Source: Erythrobacteraceae bacterium (GTDB taxonomy: Bacteria > Pseudomonadota > Alphaproteobacteria > Sphingomonadales > Sphingomonadaceae). From it: DNA of 64,000 nucleotides. Each line of letters begins with the position of its first letter. Positions within the stretch are counted from its first letter, which is position 1. The notes under the pieces are model-generated. The model had not been told where the DNA came from, searched no databases, and saw nothing but the letters and a program-made list of their open reading frames with translations. Shown piece after piece: positions 7,132-16,614 of this stretch. Made by a program: the position numbers and the translations under genes. The stretch lies in contig JAIXPX010000012.1 of assembly GCA_027486035.1 (NCBI GenBank), forward strand, positions 27,730 to 91,729. The letters are read 5' to 3'.

Positions 7132-10100
7132 ATGTCGAACACCCCCGCATCTGACGCCGAGGGCGACAAATCCGACGGGGCGACTTTGCCAGGCGCAAAG
7201 AGCGATCCGGCAGAGCGCGCAGCGCCGCACAGCAGCAGCACAGCGGGCGCCGCTTTCCCGATTGTCGCGATCGGGGCCTCGGCCGGGGGGCTGGATGCGG
7301 TGGCTGGCCTGCTCGATGCCCTGCCGGACACGACCGGCATGGCCTTTTTGCTGGTGCAGCACCTCGATCCTGATCACGAAAGCCAGATGGCCGAACTGCT
7401 GGCCCGGCATACCGGCATGCGGATCAGGCAGGCTGAAGAGGGCATGGCCATCGCCCCGGACGAAATCTGCATCTGTCCGCCCGGCCACTTTCTGGCGGTG
7501 CGATACGGCGTCCTGCACCTCTCGCAACCGCGCGAACCGCGCCACGCCCGCTTGCCCATCGATTTTCTGATCCGCTCGCTGGCACATGAATGTGGGCCGC
7601 GGGCGGTGGCTGTCATCCTGTCGGGCACCGGTTCGGATGGCAGCGGCGCGCTGGTCGCGCTTCAGCAAAGCGGCGGAAGCATCATCGTGCAGGACCCGGA
7701 AGAAGCCGAGTATGACGGGATGCCGCGCAGCGCGATCCTGACCGGACTGGCCGACGCCGTGCTCCCGCTGGCGCAGATACCCGCAGAGCTGGTGCGGATC
7801 GCAGCGCAGATCGCAAGTGTGTCACGGGCAACCGCCCCCCATCCACACGCCAGTCAGGAGATCGACATTCAGGCGATCATATCGCTACTGCGCGAGAAGA
7901 TCGGGCAGGATTTCAGCGCCTACAAGCGCGGGACGCTTGAACGGCGCATCCATCGCCGCATGGGGCTGCGGGGCCTGCCCTCCGGCGCGCTCGGGCAATA
8001 TGCCGAGGAACTGGAGCACAACCAGGACGAATGCGAGCTTCTGGCGCAGGATCTCCTCATCAATGTCACCGGATTTTTCCGCGATCCCGGTGTTTTCGAA
8101 AGGCTCGAGAGCGAAATCATCCCGGACATGATCGGCAATGTCGCGGCCAACCAGGCGCTGCGGATCTGGGTGGTGGGGTGCAGCACGGGGGAAGAAGCCT
8201 ATTCCCTCTCCATGATCTTCCGCGATGCGATCATCGCCTCGCGGCGCGACATCAAATTGCAGATCTTCGCCTCGGATATCGACGCGCAGGCCATCGCCTT
8301 CGCGCGCGAGGGGTTCTATCCTCTCACCATCAGTGACGAAATTCCCCCCGACCGGCTGGCCCGCTACTTCGTGGCCGAGGAGAACGGCTACCGCGTCACA
8401 TCGGGCCTGCGCGGATCGGTGGTGTTCACCGTGCAGGACGTTCTCAACGACCCCCCGTTCTCGCGCATGGACATGGTGTCGTGCCGCAACCTGCTGATCT
8501 ATCTCAAGCCCGAAGCGCAGGCGAAAGTCATCTCGCTGTTTCATTTCGCGCTGCGCGAAAGCGGCGTTCTGATGCTGGGCCTGGCTGAAACAGTGGGTCA
8601 GGCGGCCGAGCGCTTTGCCGTGCTGCACGAAGGCGAGCGGCTCTACCGCCATGTAAAGCCAAGCAAGCCCGGGGAAGTGGAATTTCCGCTCAGCTTCGCC
8701 GAGAACCTGCCGCGGCTCGACACGCAGGCGGCCAAGCAGCAGATCTCGCGCCAGGCTGGCCTTGCCAACCTGTGCCACGACAAGGTGCTGGAGCTCTTCG
8801 CCCCCGCCAGCCTGCTCATCAACGCCCAACGACAGTGCCTTTATTCAGTGGGGCCGGTCAGCCGCTATCTCAAGGTGGCAGCGGGGCCGCCGACGCTCGA
8901 TCTGCTCGAACTGGTGCCGCTGGGCCTGCGCGGCCCCTTGCGCTTCGCCATTGCCCGGGCGGATCGGGAGCGCCCGCTGGTCAGCAGCCAGCCGTGCCAG
9001 ATCACCATCGAAGGTCAGGCTGTATCGGTCACCATAAGCGTGCAATTCGTCGACAACGATGGCGAAGAACTGCACCTGGTCACCTTCACCGAGGAACCCG
9101 TAACCGGGGCCGCCAATCGCGCACCGGCGAGCGATGATCAGAAGTCGCAGCTCCACGAGCTCGAACGCGAACTTGAGGCGGTCCATGCCGACTTGCTCAA
9201 GGCGGTCCAGAGCCGCGATGCGCTGGTGCTTGAACAGCAGGCGATCAATGACGAGGCGCTCTCGGTCAACGAGGAATTCCAGTCCACCAACGAGGAGCTG
9301 CTGACCTCCAAGGAAGAACTGCAATCGCTGAACGAGGAGCTGATCGCGCTCAACAGCCAGCTGCAGGAAACGCTGGACCGGCAGCGGGTGGCCTCGGACG
9401 ATCTCCAGAACATCCTTTACAGCACCAATGTCGCGACCCTGTTTCTCGATGCAGACCTGCGCATCCGCTTTTTCACGCCGGCAACGCGGATCATCTTCAA
9501 TGTCATCCCCAGCGACATCGGCCGCCCGCTTGCCGATCTCCAGCCGCTCGCTGAGGATGATATGCTACTGGCCGATGCCCGGATCGTGCTGCGCGACAGC
9601 AACACCATCGAACGCGAGATCAGCGGGCCCGGTGCATCGTGGTTCCAGCGCCGTATCTTCCCCTACCGCACCCATGATGACCGTGTGAAGGGCGTGGTCA
9701 TCACCTTCATCGAAATCACCGAACGCCGCCGCACGGCCATCGCGCTGGAAGAGGCACGGCGAGCAGCCGACCGTTCCAATCGCGGCAAGTCGCGCTTTCT
9801 GGCCGTGGCCAGCCATGACCTGCGCCAGCCGCTGCAATCGCTCAAGCTGATCCAGGAAACCCTGCTCCAGAGCCTTGATGATGAAGCTGCGCGCGAGCTG
9901 GTGGTGCGCTTCGGCGTGCTGCTGGATTCGATGGCGGGGATGCTGAACTCGCTGCTCGACATCAACCAGATCGAAGCCGGCGTGCTCAAGATCGAGAAGT
10001 CGTCCTTTCCTGCCGCCGATATTCTGACCCGGCTTCAGACGGAATTCCTGCCGCTTGCCGAAAACGCCTCCATTGGCCTGCGAGTGGTGCCGACAGATAC

Positions 10101-10896
10101 GATGCTGTTCAGCGACCCGCGGCTGCTCGAAGTGATGCTGCGCAACCTTCTCGCCAATGCGATCAAGTACACCGAGCCGCATGGCAGGATCCTTCTGGGA
10201 TGCCGTCGTTGCGGTGACATGATCCGGATCGAGGTGTGGGATACCGGGATCGGGATTGCGGCCGATCAGCTGGGCTCGATCTTCGACGAGTTTCACCAGG
10301 TGGACAACCCGGCGCGTGAGCGCGAACGCGGGTTCGGGCTGGGGCTGACGATCGTGCGTGAACTGGGTCAGGTGCTGGGCCACGGGATTGAAGTCCGGTC
10401 TTGGCCGGGACGGGGCTCGGTGTTCTCGATCAAGGTGACGCGCGGCGCGATATCGCAATTGGCGTCCATGCCCGATCCCGCCGCGGCAGCGACGGTGCTC
10501 GATCATGCCGTAGGCGACAAGATGATCGTCCTGGTCGAAGACGACCCCGGCGTGCGCTATTCGCTCGAATTCTTGCTCGCGGCAGGCGGCCATCGCGTGA
10601 TCTCGGCCAAGGACGGCCCGACCGCGCTGGCGCTGCTGGACAAGGAGACAACGCCGCCCGACCTGATCCTTACCGATTACAACCTGCCCGGCGGCATGAA
10701 CGGGATCGACGTGCTGGCCGCCTTGCGGTCCCGCCTCGGCCCTGACCTACCCGGGATCGTACTGACCGGCGATATTGCCAAGGATACGCTGGCCAAGATT
10801 CAGCAAGCCAATTGCATCATGCTGAGTAAGCCGGCGGCCGCGGCCGATATTCATGCCGCGATTGCAAAGCTGCTTCGTCCGGCTGATTTGGGCTGA
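7132..10896 (+). CDS. CheB-CheR-PAS hybrid sensor histidine kinase with receiver domain
   Basis: The 1254-residue fusion has a CheB-like methylesterase domain (about 42-230; Ser in GASAGG, His in QHLDPDHE, Asp in GTGSDG) and a CheR-like methyltransferase (about 243-510; SAM motif VVGCSTGEEAYS). A long Glu/Gln/Leu coiled coil (about 665-760) and a PAS domain (about 755-870) follow. Then come HisKA (phospho-acceptor His about 895, ASHDLRQP), an ATPase (N box NAIKYTEP, G box DTGIGI) and a C-terminal receiver (phospho-acceptor Asp about 1182, LTDYNLPGG). All catalytic signatures are intact. The N-terminus has no transmembrane segment, so it is probably cytosolic. The Shine-Dalgarno is weak. No output domain is present, so it must signal through a partner; the divergent LuxR-type protein lacks a receiver domain. 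Confidence 0.9.
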   Translation: MSNTPASDAEGDKSDGATLPGAKSDPAERAAPHSSSTAGAAFPIVAIGASAGGLDAVAGLLDALPDTTGMAFLLVQHLDPDHESQMAELLARHTGMRIRQAEEGMAIAPDEICICPPGHFLAVRYGVLHLSQPREPRHARLPIDFLIRSLAHECGPRAVAVILSGTGSDGSGALVALQQSGGSIIVQDPEEAEYDGMPRSAILTGLADAVLPLAQIPAELVRIAAQIASVSRATAPHPHASQEIDIQAIISLLREKIGQDFSAYKRGTLERRIHRRMGLRGLPSGALGQYAEELEHNQDECELLAQDLLINVTGFFRDPGVFERLESEIIPDMIGNVAANQALRIWVVGCSTGEEAYSLSMIFRDAIIASRRDIKLQIFASDIDAQAIAFAREGFYPLTISDEIPPDRLARYFVAEENGYRVTSGLRGSVVFTVQDVLNDPPFSRMDMVSCRNLLIYLKPEAQAKVISLFHFALRESGVLMLGLAETVGQAAERFAVLHEGERLYRHVKPSKPGEVEFPLSFAENLPRLDTQAAKQQISRQAGLANLCHDKVLELFAPASLLINAQRQCLYSVGPVSRYLKVAAGPPTLDLLELVPLGLRGPLRFAIARADRERPLVSSQPCQITIEGQAVSVTISVQFVDNDGEELHLVTFTEEPVTGAANRAPASDDQKSQLHELERELEAVHADLLKAVQSRDALVLEQQAINDEALSVNEEFQSTNEELLTSKEELQSLNEELIALNSQLQETLDRQRVASDDLQNILYSTNVATLFLDADLRIRFFTPATRIIFNVIPSDIGRPLADLQPLAEDDMLLADARIVLRDSNTIEREISGPGASWFQRRIFPYRTHDDRVKGVVITFIEITERRRTAIALEEARRAADRSNRGKSRFLAVASHDLRQPLQSLKLIQETLLQSLDDEAARELVVRFGVLLDSMAGMLNSLLDINQIEAGVLKIEKSSFPAADILTRLQTEFLPLAENASIGLRVVPTDTMLFSDPRLLEVMLRNLLANAIKYTEPHGRILLGCRRCGDMIRIEVWDTGIGIAADQLGSIFDEFHQVDNPARERERGFGLGLTIVRELGQVLGHGIEVRSWPGRGSVFSIKVTRGAISQLASMPDPAAAATVLDHAVGDKMIVLVEDDPGVRYSLEFLLAAGGHRVISAKDGPTALALLDKETTPPDLILTDYNLPGGMNGIDVLAALRSRLGPDLPGIVLTGDIAKDTLAKIQQANCIMLSKPAAAADIHAAIAKLLRPADLG

Positions 10897-11015
10897 GAGC
10901 GAGGTGAGCAGGGCCGCAAGGCTTTGCGTGCCTGTCGCGATGGCGCGGGGCGCTTTCGAGTGTCGAACTGGTCTTGGTCACGCTTCGGATTGCGACCGGA
11001 CAGCCCGCGTGATCA

Positions 11016-11951
11016 TCATCCTATGGACCAGGCGGCATCCAATGCGCTTACGGCATCCCGGATCTTGCCAGCGGAGTCGATCAGGTCGCACCGCTCGGCA
11101 TGGGAAAGCTCAGGCGTCAAGATGCGCTCAACGCCGCCGCTGCCCAATATGCACGGCAAGCTCATGAAAATGCCGGTCAGCCCGAACTCCCCGTTTAGCA
11201 GCACCGACACGGGAAGAATGTCATCCTCATCCCGCAGAAGAGCCTCGCATATGCGCAAGACCGCTGCGGCGATCCCGAAGGATGTGTAACCCTTGCCGGT
11301 GATGATCTCGTAGGCGGCCGTGCGGACATTGGCCGCAAGATCATTCCGAAACTGATCACACCCGGCGATGCCGAACTGTTCGAGTGTCATTCCGCCGATG
11401 CGAATGGTCGAACAGGCCATGACCTGGCTGTCCCCGTGTTCGCCAAGGACGAAGCCATCGACTGCGCGCGCCGCGATCCCGAGCCGGGCGGACAAGGCCT
11501 GTTGCAGCCGGCTTGAATCGAGCAAGGTCCCCGTACCGATGATCCGGTGTGCAGGCAGATGAGCATGGCGATAGGCCACAAGGCTCATAAGATCGACGGG
11601 ATTGGTCGCCACCACCAGCGTCCCCGCAAAACCGGTATCTGCCAGCTTTGCGGCGCATTCGGCCACGACGCCTGCGTTTTCCCTCCCGATCGTCAGCCGG
11701 CTCTGGTTCCCCGAGGTTGCAGCGCCAGCTGTCAGGATGGCAATCTCGGCCTCATGAGCGGCCGGGTAGCCGCCTGCCCAGATCCTGACCGGGCGCATCA
11801 GCGCGTTGGCGTCGGCCAGGTCCGCAGCCTCCGCCTCGGCCAGCGCGTGGTCGCTGTCGATCAGCACGATTTCGCGGAAGAGCCCGCGCAACATCAGCGA
11901 ATAAGCGGTTGTCGCTCCGACATGGCCTGCCCCCACGATTGCTACGCGCAT
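11016..11951 (-). CDS. ldh: NAD-dependent L-lactate/malate-type dehydrogenase
   Basis: The 311-residue protein belongs to the L-lactate/malate dehydrogenase family. It has a Rossmann motif (GAGHVGATTAYSL), acidic Asp ending strand 2 (LIDSD), ATNPVD, the substrate Arg in DSSRLQQ and catalytic His in GEHGDS. The active-site loop reads AGAATSGNQSRL: the Arg that stabilises the transition state is present, but the specificity position that is Gln in LDH and Arg in MDH aligns to Thr, so the 2-oxoacid substrate is uncertain. ATG 11951 has AGGGGAGG upstream. It follows the small proline-rich gene by 23 bases in the same direction. In this context it fits fermentative NADH reoxidation under low oxygen, which is an inference. 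Confidence 0.85.
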   Translation of the reverse strand: MRVAIVGAGHVGATTAYSLMLRGLFREIVLIDSDHALAEAEAADLADANALMRPVRIWAGGYPAAHEAEIAILTAGAATSGNQSRLTIGRENAGVVAECAAKLADTGFAGTLVVATNPVDLMSLVAYRHAHLPAHRIIGTGTLLDSSRLQQALSARLGIAARAVDGFVLGEHGDSQVMACSTIRIGGMTLEQFGIAGCDQFRNDLAANVRTAAYEIITGKGYTSFGIAAAVLRICEALLRDEDDILPVSVLLNGEFGLTGIFMSLPCILGSGGVERILTPELSHAERCDLIDSAGKIRDAVSALDAAWSIG

Positions 11952-11974
11952 AGCGCCCTCCCCTGCGCGTGCTG

Positions 11975-12175
11975 TCACCGAAATTCCCGCTGTGGCGGGA
12001 TGGGAAACTGCTGTTCGGGCCATTCGCCGGGAGCGCGGTCCGGTTCGTAGCGATCAGGCTCAGGCGGCATGATCTCGTCCGGCCTGGGCTCACCCGGCTG
12101 CGGCTCGGTCGGAGGGGTTTCAGGCGGCGATTGCGGATCGATGTGATCCGGTTCCGGTGGCGGCTGGGAAGCCAT
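11975..12175 (-). CDS. Small proline-rich protein (66 aa), unknown function
   Basis: A 66-residue acidic protein dominated by Pro, Glu and Asp (runs such as PPETPPTEPQPGEPRPDE). ATG 12175 has a strong AAGGAG at spacing 7, which together with its place 23 bases upstream of the dehydrogenase supports a real gene rather than chance. No signal peptide, membrane segment or known domain is visible; it is probably disordered. The neighbouring dehydrogenase may be translated with it. The same frame is open upstream but lacks a comparable start. Confidence 0.55.
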   Translation of the reverse strand: MASQPPPEPDHIDPQSPPETPPTEPQPGEPRPDEIMPPEPDRYEPDRAPGEWPEQQFPIPPQREFR

Positions 12176-12593
12176 GACCGTTCTCCTTGCCACGAAAGCC
12201 GGTCGTGCAAACGGACGCGAGGCACCACGATGATCTTCATACACCCTGCGCGCCGTGTCTTGCTGGCCCCTGCGGCACGAACGCACAATCGGGACACTTA
12301 CGGATATCGGCTCCGCGCGCGATTCCGCACTGATCGACGAGAGAGATTGGCAGGATTTCTGCACGCTGGCTGTGAGCTGCCTTGGCGGGGAGCCGATGCG
12401 TGTTCGAAAACAATCCGGCCCGCCCCTCCTCGATTTGCGCCGAGCGGTTGCGAAGGCCGATCTGACCGGCGCAAGTGACGCGAAAGTTGATGGGCAGAGC
12501 AAGGGTCGATGGAAGCTCGCTGAACCGGATCGGGCAACAGATAATCGAGGCAAGGCGCAGGCTTACTTCGGCACAGCAAAAAGGAGAGGAATC
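12176..12593. other. Gene-free divergent promoter region with box copy 2 at 12290-12307
   Basis: This 418-base stretch separates the proline-rich protein/dehydrogenase unit from the Blh-like gene. I see no convincing gene: the open frames through it lack ribosome binding sites. It contains CGGGACACTTACGGATAT at 12290-12307, which matches the box near 7080 and 15815. A possible -10 for the minus-strand genes is TATGAA (complement of 12237-12242). The long leader of about 290 bases before the Blh-like gene is unexplained. Confidence 0.45.
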
Positions 12594-12944
12594 ATGGAGA
12601 TTCGGGCCATATCGCCGCGGGCTTCGGTCACCGGGCAGCTTCATCCGGATGATCTGGGCGAGATAGCAAGGCTCGGCTTCGTTGCCATTTTCAATGATCG
12701 CCCCGACAATGAAGAACCGGGACAACCCGCATCGAACCAGTTGGCAGAAGCAGCCGCAAGCCTGGGGCTCGATTACTTTCATATCCCGATCGTGCCCGGG
12801 AAGATGACCGACGCGGATGCCCGCGCGCTGGGCGAAGCCCTGACCAAGATTGATAGACCGGTGCTCGGGTTCTGCCGAACCGGAAAGCGAGCGGAAGATT
12901 TGTGGCGGCGAGCCTGCGAACTCGGGTTGGTCCACAACCAGTGA
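12594..12944 (+). CDS. Blh-like protein phosphatase-family protein (TIGR01244 type)
   Basis: The 116-residue protein matches the small domain found alone or fused to beta-lactamase-like Blh proteins. It has an N-terminal VTGQLHPDDLGEIARLGF segment, a central FNDRPDNEEPGQP, DYFHIPIV, and a Cys-containing loop GFCRTGKRAEDLW that resembles a dual-specificity phosphatase active-site loop. ATG 12594 has AAGGAGAGG upstream. Members are often encoded beside sulfide or persulfide metabolism genes and membrane transporters; a sulfide:quinone oxidoreductase-like gene lies about 7 kb downstream. Catalytic activity is not established from sequence. Confidence 0.75.
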   Translation: MEIRAISPRASVTGQLHPDDLGEIARLGFVAIFNDRPDNEEPGQPASNQLAEAAASLGLDYFHIPIVPGKMTDADARALGEALTKIDRPVLGFCRTGKRAEDLWRRACELGLVHNQ

Positions 12945-13065
12945 CCGCCTTGGCTCGGTCTTCGGCACTTGCCGATCCTGCAAGCTGGCACGCGGCATGA
13001 TCCGGCGTAGCGCAGCCCCTTTGGAACGGGGCCTGAAGATCAAAAAAGTGCACTGGTGATGGACG

Positions 13066-15678
13066 TCAGTGGCGGCCCGCAACGTCCGGGCGCAGGCTGT
13101 CTGCACGCTCGCGGATTCCCAATGCCCGGGCGACGCGGGGTTTGACCAATTCAAGACTGAACAGGACTGTGATACCGATGCCGACAGCAATGGCGCCGTC
13201 CGCGACATGCAGCACATCAAAGCGCATAAAGCTGCGCACCGGAGCGATCGCCAGAATAGCTGCAGTGACCGCAGCCACAGCGGCAATCACACCGATCAGG
13301 GCAAGATTGCCTGAACCGACAGCCCGGATCAGCGAGGCACCGAAGGAGCGGTTAACGAGGATCAAGGCAAAGGTCGCTGCCACCAGTGAGAAAAACATCA
13401 GTCCGCGCAAGTGCGCTTCGGCAAGCCCCATATGCATGGCCGAAACATAGACCGCCACCAGCAAGGCAAGCGCGAGGCTGCCCTGAAACATGCTCCACCC
13501 GATCATCGGGATCGAGAACATCGCTGCGCCCGGATCGCGGGGCTTGCGGCGCATGATGTCATCTTCGCCAGGTTCGGCTTCGAACACGAGCGCACAGACC
13601 GGATCGATCACCATTTCCAGCAAGGCAATATGGATCGGACCGAACAGCAGCGGTTTCCCGAGAAGCAACGGCAACAAGGTGAGCCCGGCTATCGGCACGT
13701 GAACGGCGATGATGAACGCCATCGCCTTGCGGATATTGTCATAGATCCTGCGGCCCAGTGCGATGGTCTTCACAATCGCGGCAAAATCGTCGTCGAGCAG
13801 CACGATTGCTGATGCTTCGCGCGCCACGTCGGTGCCGCGATTGCCCATGGCAATACCGATGTGTGCCGCCTTCAGCGACGGCGCGTCGTTGACCCCATCT
13901 CCCGTCATTGCCACGATCTCGCCCGCAGCCTTGAATGCCTCGACGATCCGCAACTTCTGCTCCGGCATGATCCGCGCAAATACGCTGACCTGGCTCAGTC
14001 GATGGGCCAGTTCCCCGGAGCTGAAGGCCTCAAGGTCTGCCCCGGTCAGCACCTCGCCATCCGCGATCCCGGCGGCGGCGGCGATGGCGCTGGCTGTCAC
14101 CGTGTAGTCTCCGGTGATCATCGCGACCCTGATTCCGGCACTGCGGCACTGGGCGATCGCGTCGGGAACCGCCGCGCGCAAGGGGTCGGCCAGACCGATC
14201 AGGCCTTCGAAGGTCAGGTCATAATCGTCCAGTGCGCCCCGCTGGTCGTCGGCAGGCAATGTGCAGGAGGCGACGCCGAGCACCCTTATGCCTTCGCCCG
14301 CCATCCGATCGACCGCCGCGGTCATCTGCGTGCAAGCAGCCTCGTCAAGCCCGCACAAAGTGGCAATGGCTTCGGGCGCGCCCTTGGCCGCAAGGACGGG
14401 CGCACTCCCCTTGCGGCCCCGCCAGATGTTCGCCATCGCCAGAAGCTCTGGGCGCAGGCCATAGGTATGGTCGAGCACAAGGTCGGGCGCGCGCCTTACG
14501 CCAACCTGCTGCGCGCCTTCGAGAATGGCGATCTCCATGGGATCGGCGGCCTTGGGCGGACTGGCGAGCATCGCGAATTCGACAAGGCGGCTCGAAGTTG
14601 GCAGATCGTCCCTGGACAGCGGAAGGCGGACTTCGCCGGTCGAGGCGGCCCATAATCGCACCAGAGCCATCCGGTTCTCGGTCAGAGTACCGGTCTTGTC
14701 GGTGCACAATACCGTGGTAGCACCAAGGGTCTCGATCGCGGCAGCGCGGCGGGTGAGAACTCTCGCCTGCCCGATACGCCACGCGCCCATCGCCATGAAC
14801 ACGGTCAAGACCACCGTGAATTCTTCGGGCAGCAGGGTCATGGCAGTGGTGATGCCGGCAAGGATCGCCTCGATCCAGCTGCCGCGGGCAAGACCGAAGA
14901 GCACAACCACCAGCAGCGCCACCAAAGCGCCGCCAGCGGCGCTCAGACGAACAATCCGCGCCGTTTCCCTTCGCAGGCGCGCAGGCTCCGGGTCGATGGA
15001 CGCAAGCGAGGTTCCAATCCGGCCGATTTCGGTCCTCGCACCTGTCGCAACGACGCGCGCCAGCCCGTGTCCGCGCGTGATCAGCGATCCCGAATAGATG
15101 ACGGACTGGCCCTCGCCCCCGGGCCGCATCGCTGCCGTCGCTTCGTCATGGTCTGCGACCACCTGCTTTCCGACTGGCAGCGATTCCCCGGTAAGCAGCG
15201 CTTCGTCCGCACTCAGATCGGCCGCTTCGAGCAGATGGGCATCGGCAGCCACCCGGTCGCCCGCCTCAAGCACCAGCACATCACCGCGAACCACCTCGGC
15301 GCCGGCAATCCGTTGCATCGCCCCGTCCCGGATCACCAGGGCACGCGGAGCCGAGAGATCGCGCAGGGCTTCCAGAACGTGTTCGGTACGGGTTTCCTGC
15401 AAGACGGTGACCGCAATCGAGAAGGATCCAAACCCAAGCAGGATGAGCGCCTCGATCAGATCGCCAAGCACAGCATAGATGGCGCCGCCTGCCATCAGCA
15501 GTGCGAACATGGGTTCGCGCGATACCTCCAACGCGATCCGCAACGTGGTGCGGCGATCGGTCTGGGGAAGAAGGTTGAGGCCATCGGCCACCAGTCGCTG
15601 CGCTGCCTGGCTGGCGGTCAGTCCCTTGCGCAAGTCCTCTCCATGAAGCCGTTGTTGGGGTGCAAAAGATGACGTCAT
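13066..15678 (-). CDS. Cation-transporting P-type ATPase (P2 type)
   Basis: The 870-residue protein has the full P-type layout: an N-terminal cation-ATPase segment ([11 protein letters not shown]), actuator domain with TGES, phosphorylated Asp about residue 326 in [11 protein letters not shown], and the hinge [14 protein letters not shown] with [12 protein letters not shown]. Several C-terminal transmembrane helices follow. The helix M4 motif reads LPEEFTVV rather than the PEGL of classical calcium pumps, so the ion could be Ca2+, Mg2+ or Mn2+. ATG 15678 has GGGGAG upstream. A perfect TATAAT lies on the complement at 15739-15744, giving a leader of about 55 bases, with no good -35, suggesting activator dependence. 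It is divergent from the ABC exporter genes. Confidence 0.88.
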   Translation of the reverse strand: MTSSFAPQQRLHGEDLRKGLTASQAAQRLVADGLNLLPQTDRRTTLRIALEVSREPMFALLMAGGAIYAVLGDLIEALILLGFGSFSIAVTVLQETRTEHVLEALRDLSAPRALVIRDGAMQRIAGAEVVRGDVLVLEAGDRVAADAHLLEAADLSADEALLTGESLPVGKQVVADHDEATAAMRPGGEGQSVIYSGSLITRGHGLARVVATGARTEIGRIGTSLASIDPEPARLRRETARIVRLSAAGGALVALLVVVLFGLARGSWIEAILAGITTAMTLLPEEFTVVLTVFMAMGAWRIGQARVLTRRAAAIETLGATTVLCTDKTGTLTENRMALVRLWAASTGEVRLPLSRDDLPTSSRLVEFAMLASPPKAADPMEIAILEGAQQVGVRRAPDLVLDHTYGLRPELLAMANIWRGRKGSAPVLAAKGAPEAIATLCGLDEAACTQMTAAVDRMAGEGIRVLGVASCTLPADDQRGALDDYDLTFEGLIGLADPLRAAVPDAIAQCRSAGIRVAMITGDYTVTASAIAAAAGIADGEVLTGADLEAFSSGELAHRLSQVSVFARIMPEQKLRIVEAFKAAGEIVAMTGDGVNDAPSLKAAHIGIAMGNRGTDVAREASAIVLLDDDFAAIVKTIALGRRIYDNIRKAMAFIIAVHVPIAGLTLLPLLLGKPLLFGPIHIALLEMVIDPVCALVFEAEPGEDDIMRRKPRDPGAAMFSIPMIGWSMFQGSLALALLVAVYVSAMHMGLAEAHLRGLMFFSLVAATFALILVNRSFGASLIRAVGSGNLALIGVIAAVAAVTAAILAIAPVRSFMRFDVLHVADGAIAVGIGITVLFSLELVKPRVARALGIRERADSLRPDVAGRH

Positions 15679-15738
15679 CACCCTACTCCCCGGCAAGGAG
15701 CGCAGCGTAAGTGCGCATCCGCGATGTCGCCCTTCGCA

Positions 15739-15826
15739 ATTATACCTAGACCCGCCCCCTTCCCGCCCGGTCGCGTCGGTTCAGCGACAGCGCGATCAGC
15801 ACATGTGAACGTGCATTTACGGATAC
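15739..15826. promoter_or_regulatory. Divergent promoter region: TATAAT box plus box copy 3
   Basis: ATTATA at 15739-15744 is TATAAT on the minus strand, facing the P-type ATPase. Upstream of it, CGTGCATTTACGGATAC (15810-15826) repeats the string seen at 7078-7096 and 12290-12307. It lies about 70 bases behind the putative -10 and 33 bases before the chosen start of the ABC ATPase gene. The box could serve either unit. Confidence 0.35.
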
Positions 15827-15858
15827 CCAATGCCCTGGCATTCCCCGATCGCCGGGCA

Positions 15859-16614
15859 ATGCGCGAGGCCCGAACGGACAATGATCACTCCCGTAGCGGC
15901 GGGGTCATCTCGGCGGTGGCATTTCGCGGAACCGGTCTGACCAAGATCTATCGCACCGGAGATACCCAAGTCCATGCGCTACGCGGCGTCGACTTTACCG
16001 TCGTGGCAGGCGAAATACTTGTATTGCTGGGCCCTTCTGGCAGCGGCAAATCGACGTTCCTCAACATAATCGGCGGTCTGGATCGGCCTAGCTCGGGATC
16101 GCTCACCTATGAGGATCTGGAGCTGACCGATCTGTCGGAGCACGATCTGACCCGATTTCGGCGGGCCCACATTGGCTTCATCTTCCAGTTCTACAATCTG
16201 ATCCCCAGCCTGACCGCCGAAGAAAACGTGCAGCTGGTGACCGATATTGCGACCAATCCGATGAGCGCCGCCAAGGCGCTCGCGCTGGTCGGACTGGCCG
16301 ATCGCGCCAGCCATTACCCCGCCCAGCTTTCCGGCGGCGAGCAGCAACGCGTCGCGGTGGCGCGGGCGATTGCCAAGCAGCCATCCGTGCTGCTTTGCGA
16401 CGAACCTACGGGCGCGCTCGACAGTGCAACCGGCGTGCGCGTGCTCGAGGCGCTGGAGCAGGCGCACCGTGAACTCGGGACGACCGTGGTGATCATCACG
16501 CACAATGCAGGGATCGCCGAAATGGCGCACCGGGTGTTCCATTTCCTCGACGGGGGGATCGCCCGGATTGTCGAGAATGCCCATCCGATCGAACCGGCTG
16601 AGATAAGCTGGTGA
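15859..16614 (+). CDS. ABC transporter ATP-binding protein (LolD/MacB type)
   Basis: The ATPase of a MacB/LolD-class system: Walker [11 protein letters not shown]-loop [12 protein letters not shown], signature [15 protein letters not shown], Walker [13 protein letters not shown], and H-loop IITHNAG. With ATG 15859 the protein is 251 residues. This start gives an N-terminal extension with a poor ribosome site; a GTG a little downstream (before [11 protein letters not shown]) is an alternative. The stop overlaps the GTG start of the permease gene (GTGA), so the two are translationally coupled. Confidence 0.88.
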   Translation: MREARTDNDHSRSGGVISAVAFRGTGLTKIYRTGDTQVHALRGVDFTVVAGEILVLLGPSGSGKSTFLNIIGGLDRPSSGSLTYEDLELTDLSEHDLTRFRRAHIGFIFQFYNLIPSLTAEENVQLVTDIATNPMSAAKALALVGLADRASHYPAQLSGGEQQRVAVARAIAKQPSVLLCDEPTGALDSATGVRVLEALEQAHRELGTTVVIITHNAGIAEMAHRVFHFLDGGIARIVENAHPIEPAEISW

